Numbered from the stretch's first letter, positions 6,480 to 12,285 are shown. The stretch is 31,416 bases of DNA from a virus (IMGVR_UViG_3300028127_000017:1-31416), one strand, 5' to 3'. Notes: generated by a model not told the origin, from the sequence alone. Numbers and translations are program-made.

Positions 6480-6588
6480 ATATTCTAGTTTTTAATTCAT
6501 TTACTTTTTCTTGTAAGTACCAATCATCTTCGTAGTTGAGGTTGATGTACATTGATAATTCTTGTAATAGATCCGCTGCTAACTTCAT
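6469..6588 (-). CDS. 39-aa helical protein, unknown function
   Basis: MKLAADLLQELSMYINLNYE then DDWYLQEKVNELKTRIYEQ: a small amphipathic helical peptide of 39 residues. It is placed exactly between two neighbours: the preceding gene's stop is at 6590 and its own 3' end overlaps the next start by 11 bases. This spacing is the main reason to accept it. Confidence 0.55.
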   Translation of the reverse strand: MKLAADLLQELSMYINLNYEDDWYLQEKVNELKTRIYEQ

Positions 6589-6589
6589 A

Positions 6590-6772
6590 TTATTGTTTTT
6601 TTAAGTAAGTTAATCCTTTGTAGTTGAACCACTCAGTTATACCTTCTTGATCTTTATCTTCGTTGTAGATAAAACCGAACGTTGATGGTAACTCACCGAC
6701 AAGATATGGTTTATATACTTTACCGTTTAATACTATTTGTTTTGAGTGGATAAATTTAATTGTATTTTTCAT
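6590..6772 (-). CDS. 60-aa protein, unknown function
   Basis: Reads MKNTIKFIHSKQIVLNGKVY and then a compact beta-rich stretch (FGFIYNEDKDQEGITEWFNY). Not recognised. It is the first gene of a three-gene unit, about 20 bases downstream of a promoter element copy. Confidence 0.55.
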   Translation of the reverse strand: MKNTIKFIHSKQIVLNGKVYKPYLVGELPSTFGFIYNEDKDQEGITEWFNYKGLTYLKKQ

Positions 6773-6791
6773 TATATTAGTTTTAGATTCG

Positions 6792-6827
6792 TATATATTA
6801 TCAATCTTTAATCGTATTCAGTTTGTA
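6792..6827 (-). promoter_or_regulatory. left-arm promoter element, copy 6
   Basis: Minus strand: ACAAACTGAATACGA, nine bases, GATAATATA. It leads the unit 6772-6288. The stop TGA of the upstream gene (6803-6801) is made by the GATTGATAA junction of the element. Confidence 0.75.
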
Positions 6828-7055
6828 AAAATCTTTTACCGCTTTTTCGGTTAGAGGTTTTAAGCTTTTATGGTATTCTACATTATCTATGTAGTAGTCG
6901 ATCGCTTCTTGCATTCTCTTTTCAGTGAACTTTGTAAACACGCTTACATCTGTGTGTTTGAGTAGATCAACGTCGTTGCATTGGTACATTGTTGACGTGA
7001 CATCTTGCCAATTTGTTACTTGAATTTCTTTATATGAATAACCTCTATGCTCCAT
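6801..7055 (-). CDS. 84-aa protein, unknown function
   Basis: A helical, slightly acidic protein (for example EKRMQEAIDYYIDNVEYHKS). Not recognised. It starts within the last codons of the upstream gene (11-base overlap), and its C-terminus LNTIKD is encoded by the next promoter element. Confidence 0.6.
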   Translation of the reverse strand: MEHRGYSYKEIQVTNWQDVTSTMYQCNDVDLLKHTDVSVFTKFTEKRMQEAIDYYIDNVEYHKSLKPLTEKAVKDFYKLNTIKD

Positions 7056-7299
7056 TATTTACATTTATTGTTACTTCTACCCAGCCTTTTTCAGAGTGAC
7101 CAGCGTATACTCTTAAGCCGTCATTCACTAGTATATCTACTAATTTTTGCGCTGCTCGCCAAAGACTTGGTTCTGGCATTTCATCGTGTTCGTCGTCGTA
7201 CATTACTTCGCCTCTACATTGGTAGAATATATCATTTACATCGTTTTCTACTAGTTCAAAATCCCAACCGTTCACGGTTATATTTTCACATAATTCCAT
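7045..7299 (-). CDS. 84-aa acidic protein, unknown function
   Basis: An acidic protein with a predicted alpha/beta layout: a strand-rich start (ITVNGWDFELVEND), a helix (SLWRAAQKLVDILVNDG), then LRVYAGHSEKGWVEVTINV as two strands. Not recognised. It is the second gene of the unit led by the promoter at 7400. Its start lies three bases after the stop of the 25-aa micro-gene. Confidence 0.6.
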   Translation of the reverse strand: MELCENITVNGWDFELVENDVNDIFYQCRGEVMYDDEHDEMPEPSLWRAAQKLVDILVNDGLRVYAGHSEKGWVEVTINVNNGA

Positions 7300-7301
7300 A
7301 G

Positions 7302-7379
7302 TTAATTTCTTATTGCCCAGGCCGCCGCGGTGCCAAGATCGGTTAATACTCTGTTTGCTTTACTTAATAGTTTTCTCAT
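7302..7379 (-). CDS. 25-aa micropeptide, unknown function
   Basis: MRKLLSKANRVLTDLGTAAA then WAIRN. It is the first open frame after the promoter element at 7400, and its stop is three bases from the next ATG. Basic and amphipathic. It could be a real micro-gene or a leader peptide for the following gene. Confidence 0.4.
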   Translation of the reverse strand: MRKLLSKANRVLTDLGTAAAWAIRN

Positions 7380-7399
7380 TGTTTATTATTTTAATTTCG

Positions 7400-7435
7400 T
7401 ATATATTATCAATAGGTGATCGTATTTAGTTTGTA
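7400..7435 (-). promoter_or_regulatory. left-arm promoter element, copy 7
   Basis: Minus strand: ACAAACTAAATACGA, nine bases, GATAATATA. The TAA in ACTAAAT is also the stop codon of the upstream gene (7428-7426). Confidence 0.78.
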
Positions 7436-7647
7436 GTCACTGGTTGGTTGTAGTGGTTCCACAATTTAGTGTGGGAGAACGATCTACCTTTACTACCTGA
7501 TCCTTTACCTTTAGTTTTCACTTTTCGGTATTCTTTCGCTGTCAACCCTGAGCAATATTCACCCTGAGTTACTGTTTTGCGGTGATGTATAGCATCCGCT
7601 TTTCTCTTTTGTGCGACGTATGCACACACTTCTTTCATTGTCATCAT
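7426..7647 (-). CDS. 73-aa basic protein, unknown function
   Basis: A basic, Lys- and Gly-rich protein (VKTKGKGSGSKGRSFSHTKL). Not recognised; nucleic-acid binding is plausible from charge only. The start could be either the first Met or the Met three codons in (MMTMKEV). Its stop codon is part of promoter copy 7. It contains a TGCTATACATCACC word (7586 region) shared exactly with the intergenic copy at 8164-8178. Confidence 0.55.
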   Translation of the reverse strand: MMTMKEVCAYVAQKRKADAIHHRKTVTQGEYCSGLTAKEYRKVKTKGKGSGSKGRSFSHTKLWNHYNQPVTTN

Positions 7648-7648
7648 A

Positions 7649-7735
7649 TTATTCTTGATTATTATTTATTAACCACATTAACTGTGCATACTCTTCATAC
7701 TCTTGTTCGCTATTAAATCCGTGATATTCTTTCAT
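7649..7735 (-). CDS. 28-aa acidic micropeptide, unknown function
   Basis: MKEYHGFNSEQEYEEYAQLM then WLINNNQE. It fits between two genes with one base on each side (upstream stop at 7737, downstream ATG at 7647), which is the evidence that it is translated. Not recognised. Confidence 0.45.
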   Translation of the reverse strand: MKEYHGFNSEQEYEEYAQLMWLINNNQE

Positions 7736-7736
7736 A

Positions 7737-7943
7737 TTATTCTACTTTAAATGTATTAGGTAATAATGGTACTAAATGTCTTGCCACTGAAGTTCCGTTG
7801 TTAGCGTGATCACATATTAGTTGGGCTAACTCACCTTGCATAGTAAATAGTTCTTCTTGATCGATTAGGTCGCATAGGAAAAAATTGTCGCCACCTAGTA
7901 TTTCTATAAATTCTTCAATAAATTCAACATTTTTTGGTTTCAT
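7737..7943 (-). CDS. 68-aa acidic protein, unknown function
   Basis: Starts MKPKNVEFIEEFIEILGGDN and is acidic and helical, ending RHLVPLLPNTFKVE. Not recognised. The frame is open further upstream to 8057, but those codons run through the promoter element at 7964 and the repeat region, so the ATG at 7943-7941 is taken as the start. First gene of a three-gene unit. Confidence 0.6.
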   Translation of the reverse strand: MKPKNVEFIEEFIEILGGDNFFLCDLIDQEELFTMQGELAQLICDHANNGTSVARHLVPLLPNTFKVE

Positions 7944-7963
7944 AAGTATTATTTTTAAATTCA

Positions 7964-8000
7964 CATATATTATCGTTAGGTGATCGTATTTGTTTTGTAA
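7964..8000 (-). promoter_or_regulatory. left-arm promoter element, copy 8
   Basis: Minus strand: ACAAAACAAATACGA, nine bases, GATAATATA. It lies about 21 bases upstream of the ATG at 7943. Confidence 0.72.
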
Positions 8001-8044
8001 AGGTGTAAAAATATTAGTGAGTAAAAATAGTAGAGAAAGTATTA

Positions 8045-8141
8045 CACTACCTCTCAAAGTGAGTAAAACTAGGTAATTTCACTACAAATAGAGTGTTTTT
8101 TAGTTAATTTGCCTACAAAGTGGAGGTTTTTAGGTGATTTT
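8045..8141. repeat. iteron-like imperfect repeats, about 31-35 bp
   Basis: Three adjoining units start CACTACCTC (8045), CACTACAAA (8080) and GCCTACAAA (8111). Each continues with an AGTG or GAGG, a T- or A-run, and ends in TAATTT or GATTTT. Each unit has short self-complementary ends (CACT...AGTG, CCT...AGG). A further half unit, GTGAGTAAAA, is at 8014. Tandem units of this size in a gene-free control region resemble replication-origin iterons or protein-binding arrays. Confidence 0.4.
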
Positions 8142-8277
8142 CACTTAAGATCGTAGCATATTGGGTGATGTATAGCATTTAAACGTCGCGTAGGGCGGAG
8201 TCTACTCTTCCGGTGTATAGCAAAATACCCAGGCCAAGCCTCGCAACGGAACTTCCGAAGCGGTAAGGTTAAAAAGT
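8142..8277. other. gene-free GC-rich stretch next to inverted-repeat site 2
   Basis: No start-to-stop gene is credible here. The stretch is clearly richer in GC than its surroundings. It holds two TGTATAGCA words (8169 and 8214) and a CGGAA-c-TTCCG hairpin near 8246-8257. If transcribed from the minus-strand side of the site at 8278-8322 it would be a short untranslated RNA. Confidence 0.35.
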
Positions 8278-8322
8278 GTGACGTTAGCTTGTTATATTAA
8301 TATAATAGTAGGCTATTGTCAC
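8278..8322. promoter_or_regulatory. GTGAC/TAGC long inverted repeat, site 2
   Basis: GTGACGTTAGC (8278-8288) and GCTATTGTCAC (8312-8322) form an inverted repeat with a 23-bp spacer. The spacer centre TATATTAATATA is itself self-complementary, so a -10-like element can be read both ways. Confidence 0.62.
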
Positions 8323-8331
8323 GTTTTTTGT

Positions 8332-8427
8332 TTACTCTTCGTTATCGAATTCTGCCCATTCCAGGCATGATCCACATAACTCGTCTGATAGATAGCTCGC
8401 TTCTGAGCCGCAGCAATTTGAATACAT
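8332..8427 (-). CDS. 31-aa Cys-cluster micropeptide (possible zinc knuckle)
   Basis: Starts MYSNCCGSEASYLSDELCGS and ends CLEWAEFDNEE. Two Cys pairs, CC at residues 5-6 and C-x2-C at 18-21, could bind one zinc ion in the manner of small phage zinc-ribbon proteins. It is alone in its unit, 20 bases downstream of a promoter element, and its end is close to inverted-repeat site 2. Confidence 0.55.
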   Translation of the reverse strand: MYSNCCGSEASYLSDELCGSCLEWAEFDNEE

Positions 8428-8445
8428 AATTTTTGTTTTATTTGT

Positions 8446-8480
8446 TAATATTATCGTTTGTTACTCGTGTTTGTGTTGTC
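8446..8480 (-). promoter_or_regulatory. left-arm promoter element, copy 9
   Basis: Minus strand: ACAACACAAACACGA, nine bases, GATAATATT. It precedes the 31-aa Cys-cluster gene. Confidence 0.68.
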
Positions 8481-8497
8481 AGGGGTTGATCCTAAGA

Positions 8498-8836
8498 CTA
8501 CTTTTCAGTAGCCTCAGTTTCAATTGTTACACGATCTGACAGATGTCTCGTGTTAGCCGGCATATCAGTCGACTGTGACCAGTATCCACGTTTGATCCAA
8601 CATGGCATGATGTTTAGTTTCGGGAGCATTAGTTCCAGTACTTCATCGTGATTGTACGTTACTTTGACACTTGGCTTTGTCTTAGTCGCTTTCGTGTTGA
8701 AAGTTATGATTTGATTTCGGCCGAGCCATGATTTACGGACTACGAAGTTGGCTCTTGTGATCGGAGGGAAGATAGTCGCTTTTTCTTCGTTTGACATGTT
8801 TGCGATCGCGTTTGTAATTAATTCTTGATTTGACAT
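8498..8836 (-). CDS. 112-aa protein, unknown function
   Basis: A 112-residue, slightly basic protein. The N-terminus is helical (NQELITNAIANMSNEEKATI), and the middle is beta-rich and aromatic (FVVRKSWLGRNQIITFNTKA, IKRGYWSQSTDMP). Not recognised. It forms a single-gene unit about 40 bases downstream of a promoter element. Confidence 0.65.
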   Translation of the reverse strand: MSNQELITNAIANMSNEEKATIFPPITRANFVVRKSWLGRNQIITFNTKATKTKPSVKVTYNHDEVLELMLPKLNIMPCWIKRGYWSQSTDMPANTRHLSDRVTIETEATEK

Positions 8837-8878
8837 AATTTAAATTTATTTAGTTATTATTATTTTATTTGTTATTCA

Positions 8879-8914
8879 CTTATATTATCGAATTGTCTTC
8901 GTATTTAGTTTGTA
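8879..8914 (-). promoter_or_regulatory. left-arm promoter element, copy 10
   Basis: Minus strand: ACAAACTAAATACGA, nine bases, GATAATATA. The TAA inside ACTAAAT (8907-8905) is the stop codon of the 35-aa gene upstream. Confidence 0.78.
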
Positions 8915-9012
8915 TATTCTTTTTCAATTTCTATTAGAACTTTGATATATTCGTTTAGATCTTTTTGATTTACTATTTTTTCTATTTTTAATAATTTTTC
9001 TAAGTTATTCAT
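8905..9012 (-). CDS. 35-aa helical micropeptide, unknown function
   Basis: Starts MNNLEKLLKIEKIVNQKDLN and ends with an amphipathic Glu/Lys helix closing YTN. Leu/Ile spacing would allow a short coiled coil. It has its own promoter element about 26 bases upstream, and its stop is inside the next element. Confidence 0.5.
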   Translation of the reverse strand: MNNLEKLLKIEKIVNQKDLNEYIKVLIEIEKEYTN

Positions 9013-9037
9013 AATTTATATTTTATTTGTTATTCAC

Positions 9038-9073
9038 TTATATTATCGAAATGAGATCGTGTTCACTCTGTCA
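9038..9073 (-). promoter_or_regulatory. left-arm promoter element, copy 11
   Basis: Minus strand: ACAGAGTGAACACGA, nine bases, GATAATATA. It leads the 35-aa gene. Confidence 0.75.
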
Positions 9074-9076
9074 AAA

Positions 9077-9137
9077 TGCTATACGCAGTATGCTATACGT
9101 GCTATACAGCCTTCGGCTGCGCCTCCGGTCCTGAGCA
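9077..9137. other. TGCTATAC triplet and GC-rich hairpin
   Basis: Three TGCTATAC words begin at 9077, 9091 and 9100. They are followed by CAGCC-TTC-GGCTG, a perfect hairpin near 9108-9120, and CTGAG-catta-CTCAG at 9131-9145, which overlaps the stop of the 46-aa gene. This may terminate or process the minus-strand transcript ending there, but no U-run follows in that direction. Confidence 0.35.
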
Positions 9138-9278
9138 TTACTCAGTCGTGTTCCAAGCCTTGAGCTGGGCTGAGGTCAGTTGCTGTTCCCTGGTCTGATC
9201 CTTAGTCTGGTCTCCGATCCAGATACATTGCACGTAACTGGTTCCATCTGGTCTGGTTCTGATTTCTGATCTGTACAT
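9138..9278 (-). CDS. 46-aa polar protein, unknown function
   Basis: Starts MYRSEIRTRPDGTSYVQCIW and continues IGDQTKDQTREQQLTSAQLK. The start overlaps the stop of the 55-aa gene by one base (TAATG), and codon use is more GC-rich than in the rest of the arm. Not recognised. Confidence 0.5.
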   Translation of the reverse strand: MYRSEIRTRPDGTSYVQCIWIGDQTKDQTREQQLTSAQLKAWNTTE

Positions 9279-9445
9279 TATATTATATCTAATTTAGTTA
9301 GTATGTCTTCAAGTATATCTTCTTCAAGGAATTGATCCTGGTCGTAGTCTGTTTTCATGATCTCGATGTAGGCTTTGATCTGGTCAACCTGTCCTGGGTA
9401 TCTGTCGTAGATCTGTTGATCTATTCTGGTTACTATTGGTTTCAT
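9278..9445 (-). CDS. 55-aa acidic protein, unknown function
   Basis: Starts MKPIVTRIDQQIYDRYPGQV and ends in an acidic helix (FLEEDILEDILTKLDII). It is the first gene of a two-gene unit and the most upstream gene of the left arm, with a promoter element about 25 bases upstream. Not recognised. Confidence 0.55.
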   Translation of the reverse strand: MKPIVTRIDQQIYDRYPGQVDQIKAYIEIMKTDYDQDQFLEEDILEDILTKLDII

Positions 9446-9468
9446 ATCTTATATTTATTTTAGATTCA

Positions 9469-9505
9469 CTTATATTATCGGATCTCCATCGTATTCGTCT
9501 TGTAC
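9469..9505 (-). promoter_or_regulatory. left-arm promoter element, copy 12
   Basis: Minus strand: ACAAGACGAATACGA, nine bases, GATAATATA. It is the rightmost copy; none was seen on the right arm. Confidence 0.72.
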
Positions 9506-9780
9506 AAATGCTATACAAACGGCAAGCCGTAAGCCGTAGCCGAACCACAACCAGAAGCCGAACAGCCAGGGTCCAGATGCCAGTAAGCCGCACCGCAGTA
9601 CCAGACCCGATAGCATAAGCCTGAACCTGCACCGTAAACCGCACCGAAAAGCCGAAACCGTGTGCCAAAGCCGAAAAAAAGGCCGGGGGCCCCTAAAACT
9701 AAAACGCGTTTTCCTATAGGATTGTCGAGGTAATGTAAAGGTGCAACCCCATCACTCTCTATTTGCAACGTTTTTTTATT
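9506..9780. other. GC-rich low-complexity stretch without a credible gene
   Basis: About 200 bases (9515-9712) of irregular GCCG-rich repeats (AAGCCG, GCACCG) stand out against the AT-rich genome. They end in a run of palindromes: GGGGGCCCC near 9685, AAAACGCGTTTT near 9705 and CCTATAGG near 9713. All three minus frames stay open simply because TA-containing stops are rare here. The proteins would be Gly/aromatic or Leu/Trp-rich, and no frame has both a good start and a promoter. A non-coding RNA, an origin or a foreign insert are possible. Confidence 0.35.
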
Positions 9781-9789
9781 TCAACAAGT

Positions 9790-9833
9790 GTGACATTAGC
9801 TAGTTATATATATTAATAAGAGGCTATCGTCGC
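9790..9833. promoter_or_regulatory. GTGAC/TAGC long inverted repeat, site 3 (between the two arms)
   Basis: GTGACATTAGC (9790-9800) and GCTATCGTCGC (9823-9833) form an inverted repeat with a 22-bp spacer containing TATATATATTAATA. It is the last shared control site before the plus-strand late genes begin at 9898, so it is the best candidate for an early/late switch or a bidirectional promoter. Confidence 0.62.
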
Positions 9834-9871
9834 GTTTGTGTATATTGTAAAATTTAGGTATAACATGTAAG

Positions 9872-9882
9872 TATATAATGTA
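9872..9882 (+). promoter_or_regulatory. possible -10 element for the right arm
   Basis: TATAAT at 9874-9879 lies 18 bases before the first right-arm ATG. No clear -35 is seen, and the leader would be very short. Confidence 0.25.
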
Positions 9883-9897
9883 TACGAAAACACTATT

Positions 9898-10164
9898 ATG
9901 GCAAAACCAAGAAGAAAAGGCGGACCGAAGCAAAAATTAAGTCCAGCAGCAGCGAAGGCTAAGGCAATCAGGGACAAGAAGTACGCTATGACCGACAGAA
10001 GAAGGAGATTTAAAGCTGAGAGTCAAAGAAAGGATTGTCCTAAAGGACACGATTACGACCATAATACTAAAAGATGTGTTACATCGTCTCATAACAGAGG
10101 TGGAACGCAGGGTAAGAGTAAAAAAGACGGTACTAAGGCAGAAAGAAGACAAAATAAAAAATAA
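9898..10164 (+). CDS. small basic Lys/Arg-rich protein, probable virion or DNA-binding protein
   Basis: An 88-aa protein with very high Lys/Arg content at both ends (PRRKGGPKQKL at the start, KKDGTKAERRQNKK at the end). The centre carries CPKGHDYDHNTKRCV (residues about 48-62), a C-x3-H...C arrangement that could bind a metal. It is the first gene of the right arm and sits three bases before a tail-fibre-like gene. Its charge suggests DNA or RNA binding, perhaps packaged with the genome. That is an inference from composition. Confidence 0.6.
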   Translation: MAKPRRKGGPKQKLSPAAAKAKAIRDKKYAMTDRRRRFKAESQRKDCPKGHDYDHNTKRCVTSSHNRGGTQGKSKKDGTKAERRQNKK

Positions 10165-10166
10165 AC

Positions 10167-11024
10167 ATGGCAATAATATATTCATATCCTTACGATCAGA
10201 CTATAACTGATACAGATGCTTGGGTAGGTACTGATTCCGTCAATAGACAAACGAAGCAGTATACGGCTAAAGCAGTAGCGGACTACCTGAATATAAACGG
10301 TAAGGTGGCAATTGCCGGTCAGATGAACTATCAGTTTGTACAAGACCCTTCATTTAAAGCAGGTACTTTTGCTTTTGCAGCTGGAAGCGGTGATGACACA
10401 CCTTGGTCAAGCATTACATCTATAGTAATATCAAACATGGACCTCTCGGGTCAGATTGTTTCACCTTTCTTAGAGTATTTAATAGATGAGCAAGTACTAT
10501 TCCAAGATGTAGCCGGTAAAGGTTCATTTGGGCATTATATAATGAGAGGGTACACGCAAATTGGTACAACTAACTTTTATACATTAACATTAGAATATTT
10601 AGGAGGTAATGGATCTATAGATATGGATCACTATTACACTCTTGTAAACTTTTATTTAGAACTCGGTGCTACAGGTGTTGATAGTGTTAGAGCTCTTGAT
10701 ACTGAGTTTATAGATATGACACCTACGACGCCTCAAACAGGTAACGTAGAAGTTACAGCATCATTGTCAGCTACTGGTACGCCTGATAATACTACATTCC
10801 TACGAGGAGATAACGTTTGGGCTAGAGCGAACGAAACGTATACATTTGTGCAAGCATCTGCCAGTGCAACGTGGACCGTTCAACACAACCTAGACAAGTT
10901 TCCTTCTGTAACTATGGCTTTGTCCACCGGGCAGAAAGGTTACGGAGATATAGTATACATCGATGAAAACAATTTAACAATAACCTTCGCTTCTGCTGAA
11001 TCAGGCAAAGCATATATGAACTAA
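10167..11024 (+). CDS. tail-fibre-like structural protein
   Basis: A 285-aa, Thr/Ser/Gly-rich beta-type protein. The opening IYSYPYDQTITDTDAWVGTD resembles adhesin and fibre N-termini that dock to a tail. Near residues 200-225 it has ATGTPDNTTFLRGDNVWA, a module repeated in the next gene. The C-terminal domain (WTVQHNLDKFPSVTMALSTG, then YIDENNLTITFASAESGKAY) is a common phage fibre ending of the 'W.i.HnL...P.V.v...' kind. It most likely forms a trimeric fibre or fibre base. Confidence 0.7.
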   Translation: MAIIYSYPYDQTITDTDAWVGTDSVNRQTKQYTAKAVADYLNINGKVAIAGQMNYQFVQDPSFKAGTFAFAAGSGDDTPWSSITSIVISNMDLSGQIVSPFLEYLIDEQVLFQDVAGKGSFGHYIMRGYTQIGTTNFYTLTLEYLGGNGSIDMDHYYTLVNFYLELGATGVDSVRALDTEFIDMTPTTPQTGNVEVTASLSATGTPDNTTFLRGDNVWARANETYTFVQASASATWTVQHNLDKFPSVTMALSTGQKGYGDIVYIDENNLTITFASAESGKAYMN

Positions 11025-11026
11025 TT

Positions 11027-12268
11027 ATGGCAATACCTTTTTTAAATAACATTAATCTTAGCGATAATCAATTACAGAACGCTAAGCTACATATCACCGG
11101 TACGGCACCAACAGCTGCAGCGGCTCAGATATATTTTGACAGTAGCGATACAATAGCTAAGTACTACTCCAATGCAACTGACACTTGGGTTAGTTTAGTT
11201 CAAACTGATTTTGCAAATGGTACTTATGTAAGTCTAACAAACAGTGGAACATCGGTAAAAAGATCTTACACCATAGATTTATCTGCTACTGGAACTAAAG
11301 ATGCAACAACATATTTAAGAGGAGATAACACATGGGCTGCTTTAGCTGATATATATAGTTGGAACCTATCTGCTAACGGAGGAACCGCTGAATCTGTAGA
11401 AGATAATGAAACGGTTGATTTTATACAAGGAGGTACTACAACAATAACTAGATCAGGTAAGGATATAACCATATCTTCAGCAGATCAATTTGTAGGTACG
11501 CTAACCGGTATTGGAGCGGGTACTTATATAACTATAGATAATACAACGCCCGCTGTTCCAATTGTAAACGTAGAAGGTACGGAGGCTGCAACCGTAAGTA
11601 AGTTAGTAGCTAGAGATGCTAGCGGTTATGGTTATGTAGCAACGCCTGCATCAGGTGATAGTTCGACTAAAATAGCAACTACCGCATTTGTTCAAGATGC
11701 TGTTACGGGATTACTGGAGTTTAAAAGTGGTTTCAATGCTAGTACCGGAATAATAGCTGATGGCTCTGGAGACGATTTATATACAGACAGAGCAATTGCC
11801 GTAGGTGATTACTACGTAGTTACAGTAGCAGGAGACTTTTTTGGTAATGCAGCAACTCCTTTAACCCCCGGTGATTCTGTTATAGTTCAAACAGATCAAG
11901 CTGCTGGTAGTGCTACAGAAGCGGATTTTATAATTGTACAATCTGACACAGACCTTGCTACATTGACAACGGTAGGTATTGGTAATGTAAATGCCGGTAC
12001 TGGAATAAGCGTTGCTTATGCATCAGGTACGGCAACTGTAACAAACACAGATACAAATTCTTCAAACACATATGCGGTAACAATAACAGATACGGCAACT
12101 ATAACTCACAGCTTAGGAACTAAAGATGTTATTATACAGCTTTACGATGTAACAACTGATGAAACTGTTTACGCAGATGTTGAAAGAGGATCTACTTCTG
12201 AAGCAACAATTACATTTGCTGCAACACCAACTAATAGCGTTAGAGTTTTGGTACAGAAGATAGGTTAA
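11027..12268 (+). CDS. tail-fibre protein
   Basis: A 413-aa, beta-rich protein starting AIPFLNNINLSDNQLQNAKL, a typical fibre opening for phages of aquatic bacteria. It then has ATGTKDATTYLRGDNTWA at about residues 85-102, closely like the module in the preceding gene. Middle modules include DSSTKIATTAFVQDAVTGLL, a well-known fibre segment ('statTaFVq.a'), near residues 205-225. The C-terminus AVTITDTATITHSLGTKDVI, then VEVERGSTSEATITF-like strands, ends VRVLVQKIG and is again a fibre-tip domain. It is separated from the previous gene by two bases. Confidence 0.78.
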   Translation: MAIPFLNNINLSDNQLQNAKLHITGTAPTAAAAQIYFDSSDTIAKYYSNATDTWVSLVQTDFANGTYVSLTNSGTSVKRSYTIDLSATGTKDATTYLRGDNTWAALADIYSWNLSANGGTAESVEDNETVDFIQGGTTTITRSGKDITISSADQFVGTLTGIGAGTYITIDNTTPAVPIVNVEGTEAATVSKLVARDASGYGYVATPASGDSSTKIATTAFVQDAVTGLLEFKSGFNASTGIIADGSGDDLYTDRAIAVGDYYVVTVAGDFFGNAATPLTPGDSVIVQTDQAAGSATEADFIIVQSDTDLATLTTVGIGNVNAGTGISVAYASGTATVTNTDTNSSNTYAVTITDTATITHSLGTKDVIIQLYDVTTDETVYADVERGSTSEATITFAATPTNSVRVLVQKIG

Positions 12269-12285
12269 TAATAAAAAATTAACAC

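Noticed and set aside
8045-8141. A CRISPR array.
   Set aside because: Only three imperfect units, adjoining without unique spacers, and no cas genes.
9384-9768. Overlapping open frames in the GC-rich block (9384-9668 and 9511-9768 minus, 9436-9618 plus).
   Set aside because: The frames stay open because stop codons are rare in GC-rich low-complexity DNA. They start at TTG or inside repeats, and one runs antisense through a promoter element and the 55-aa gene.
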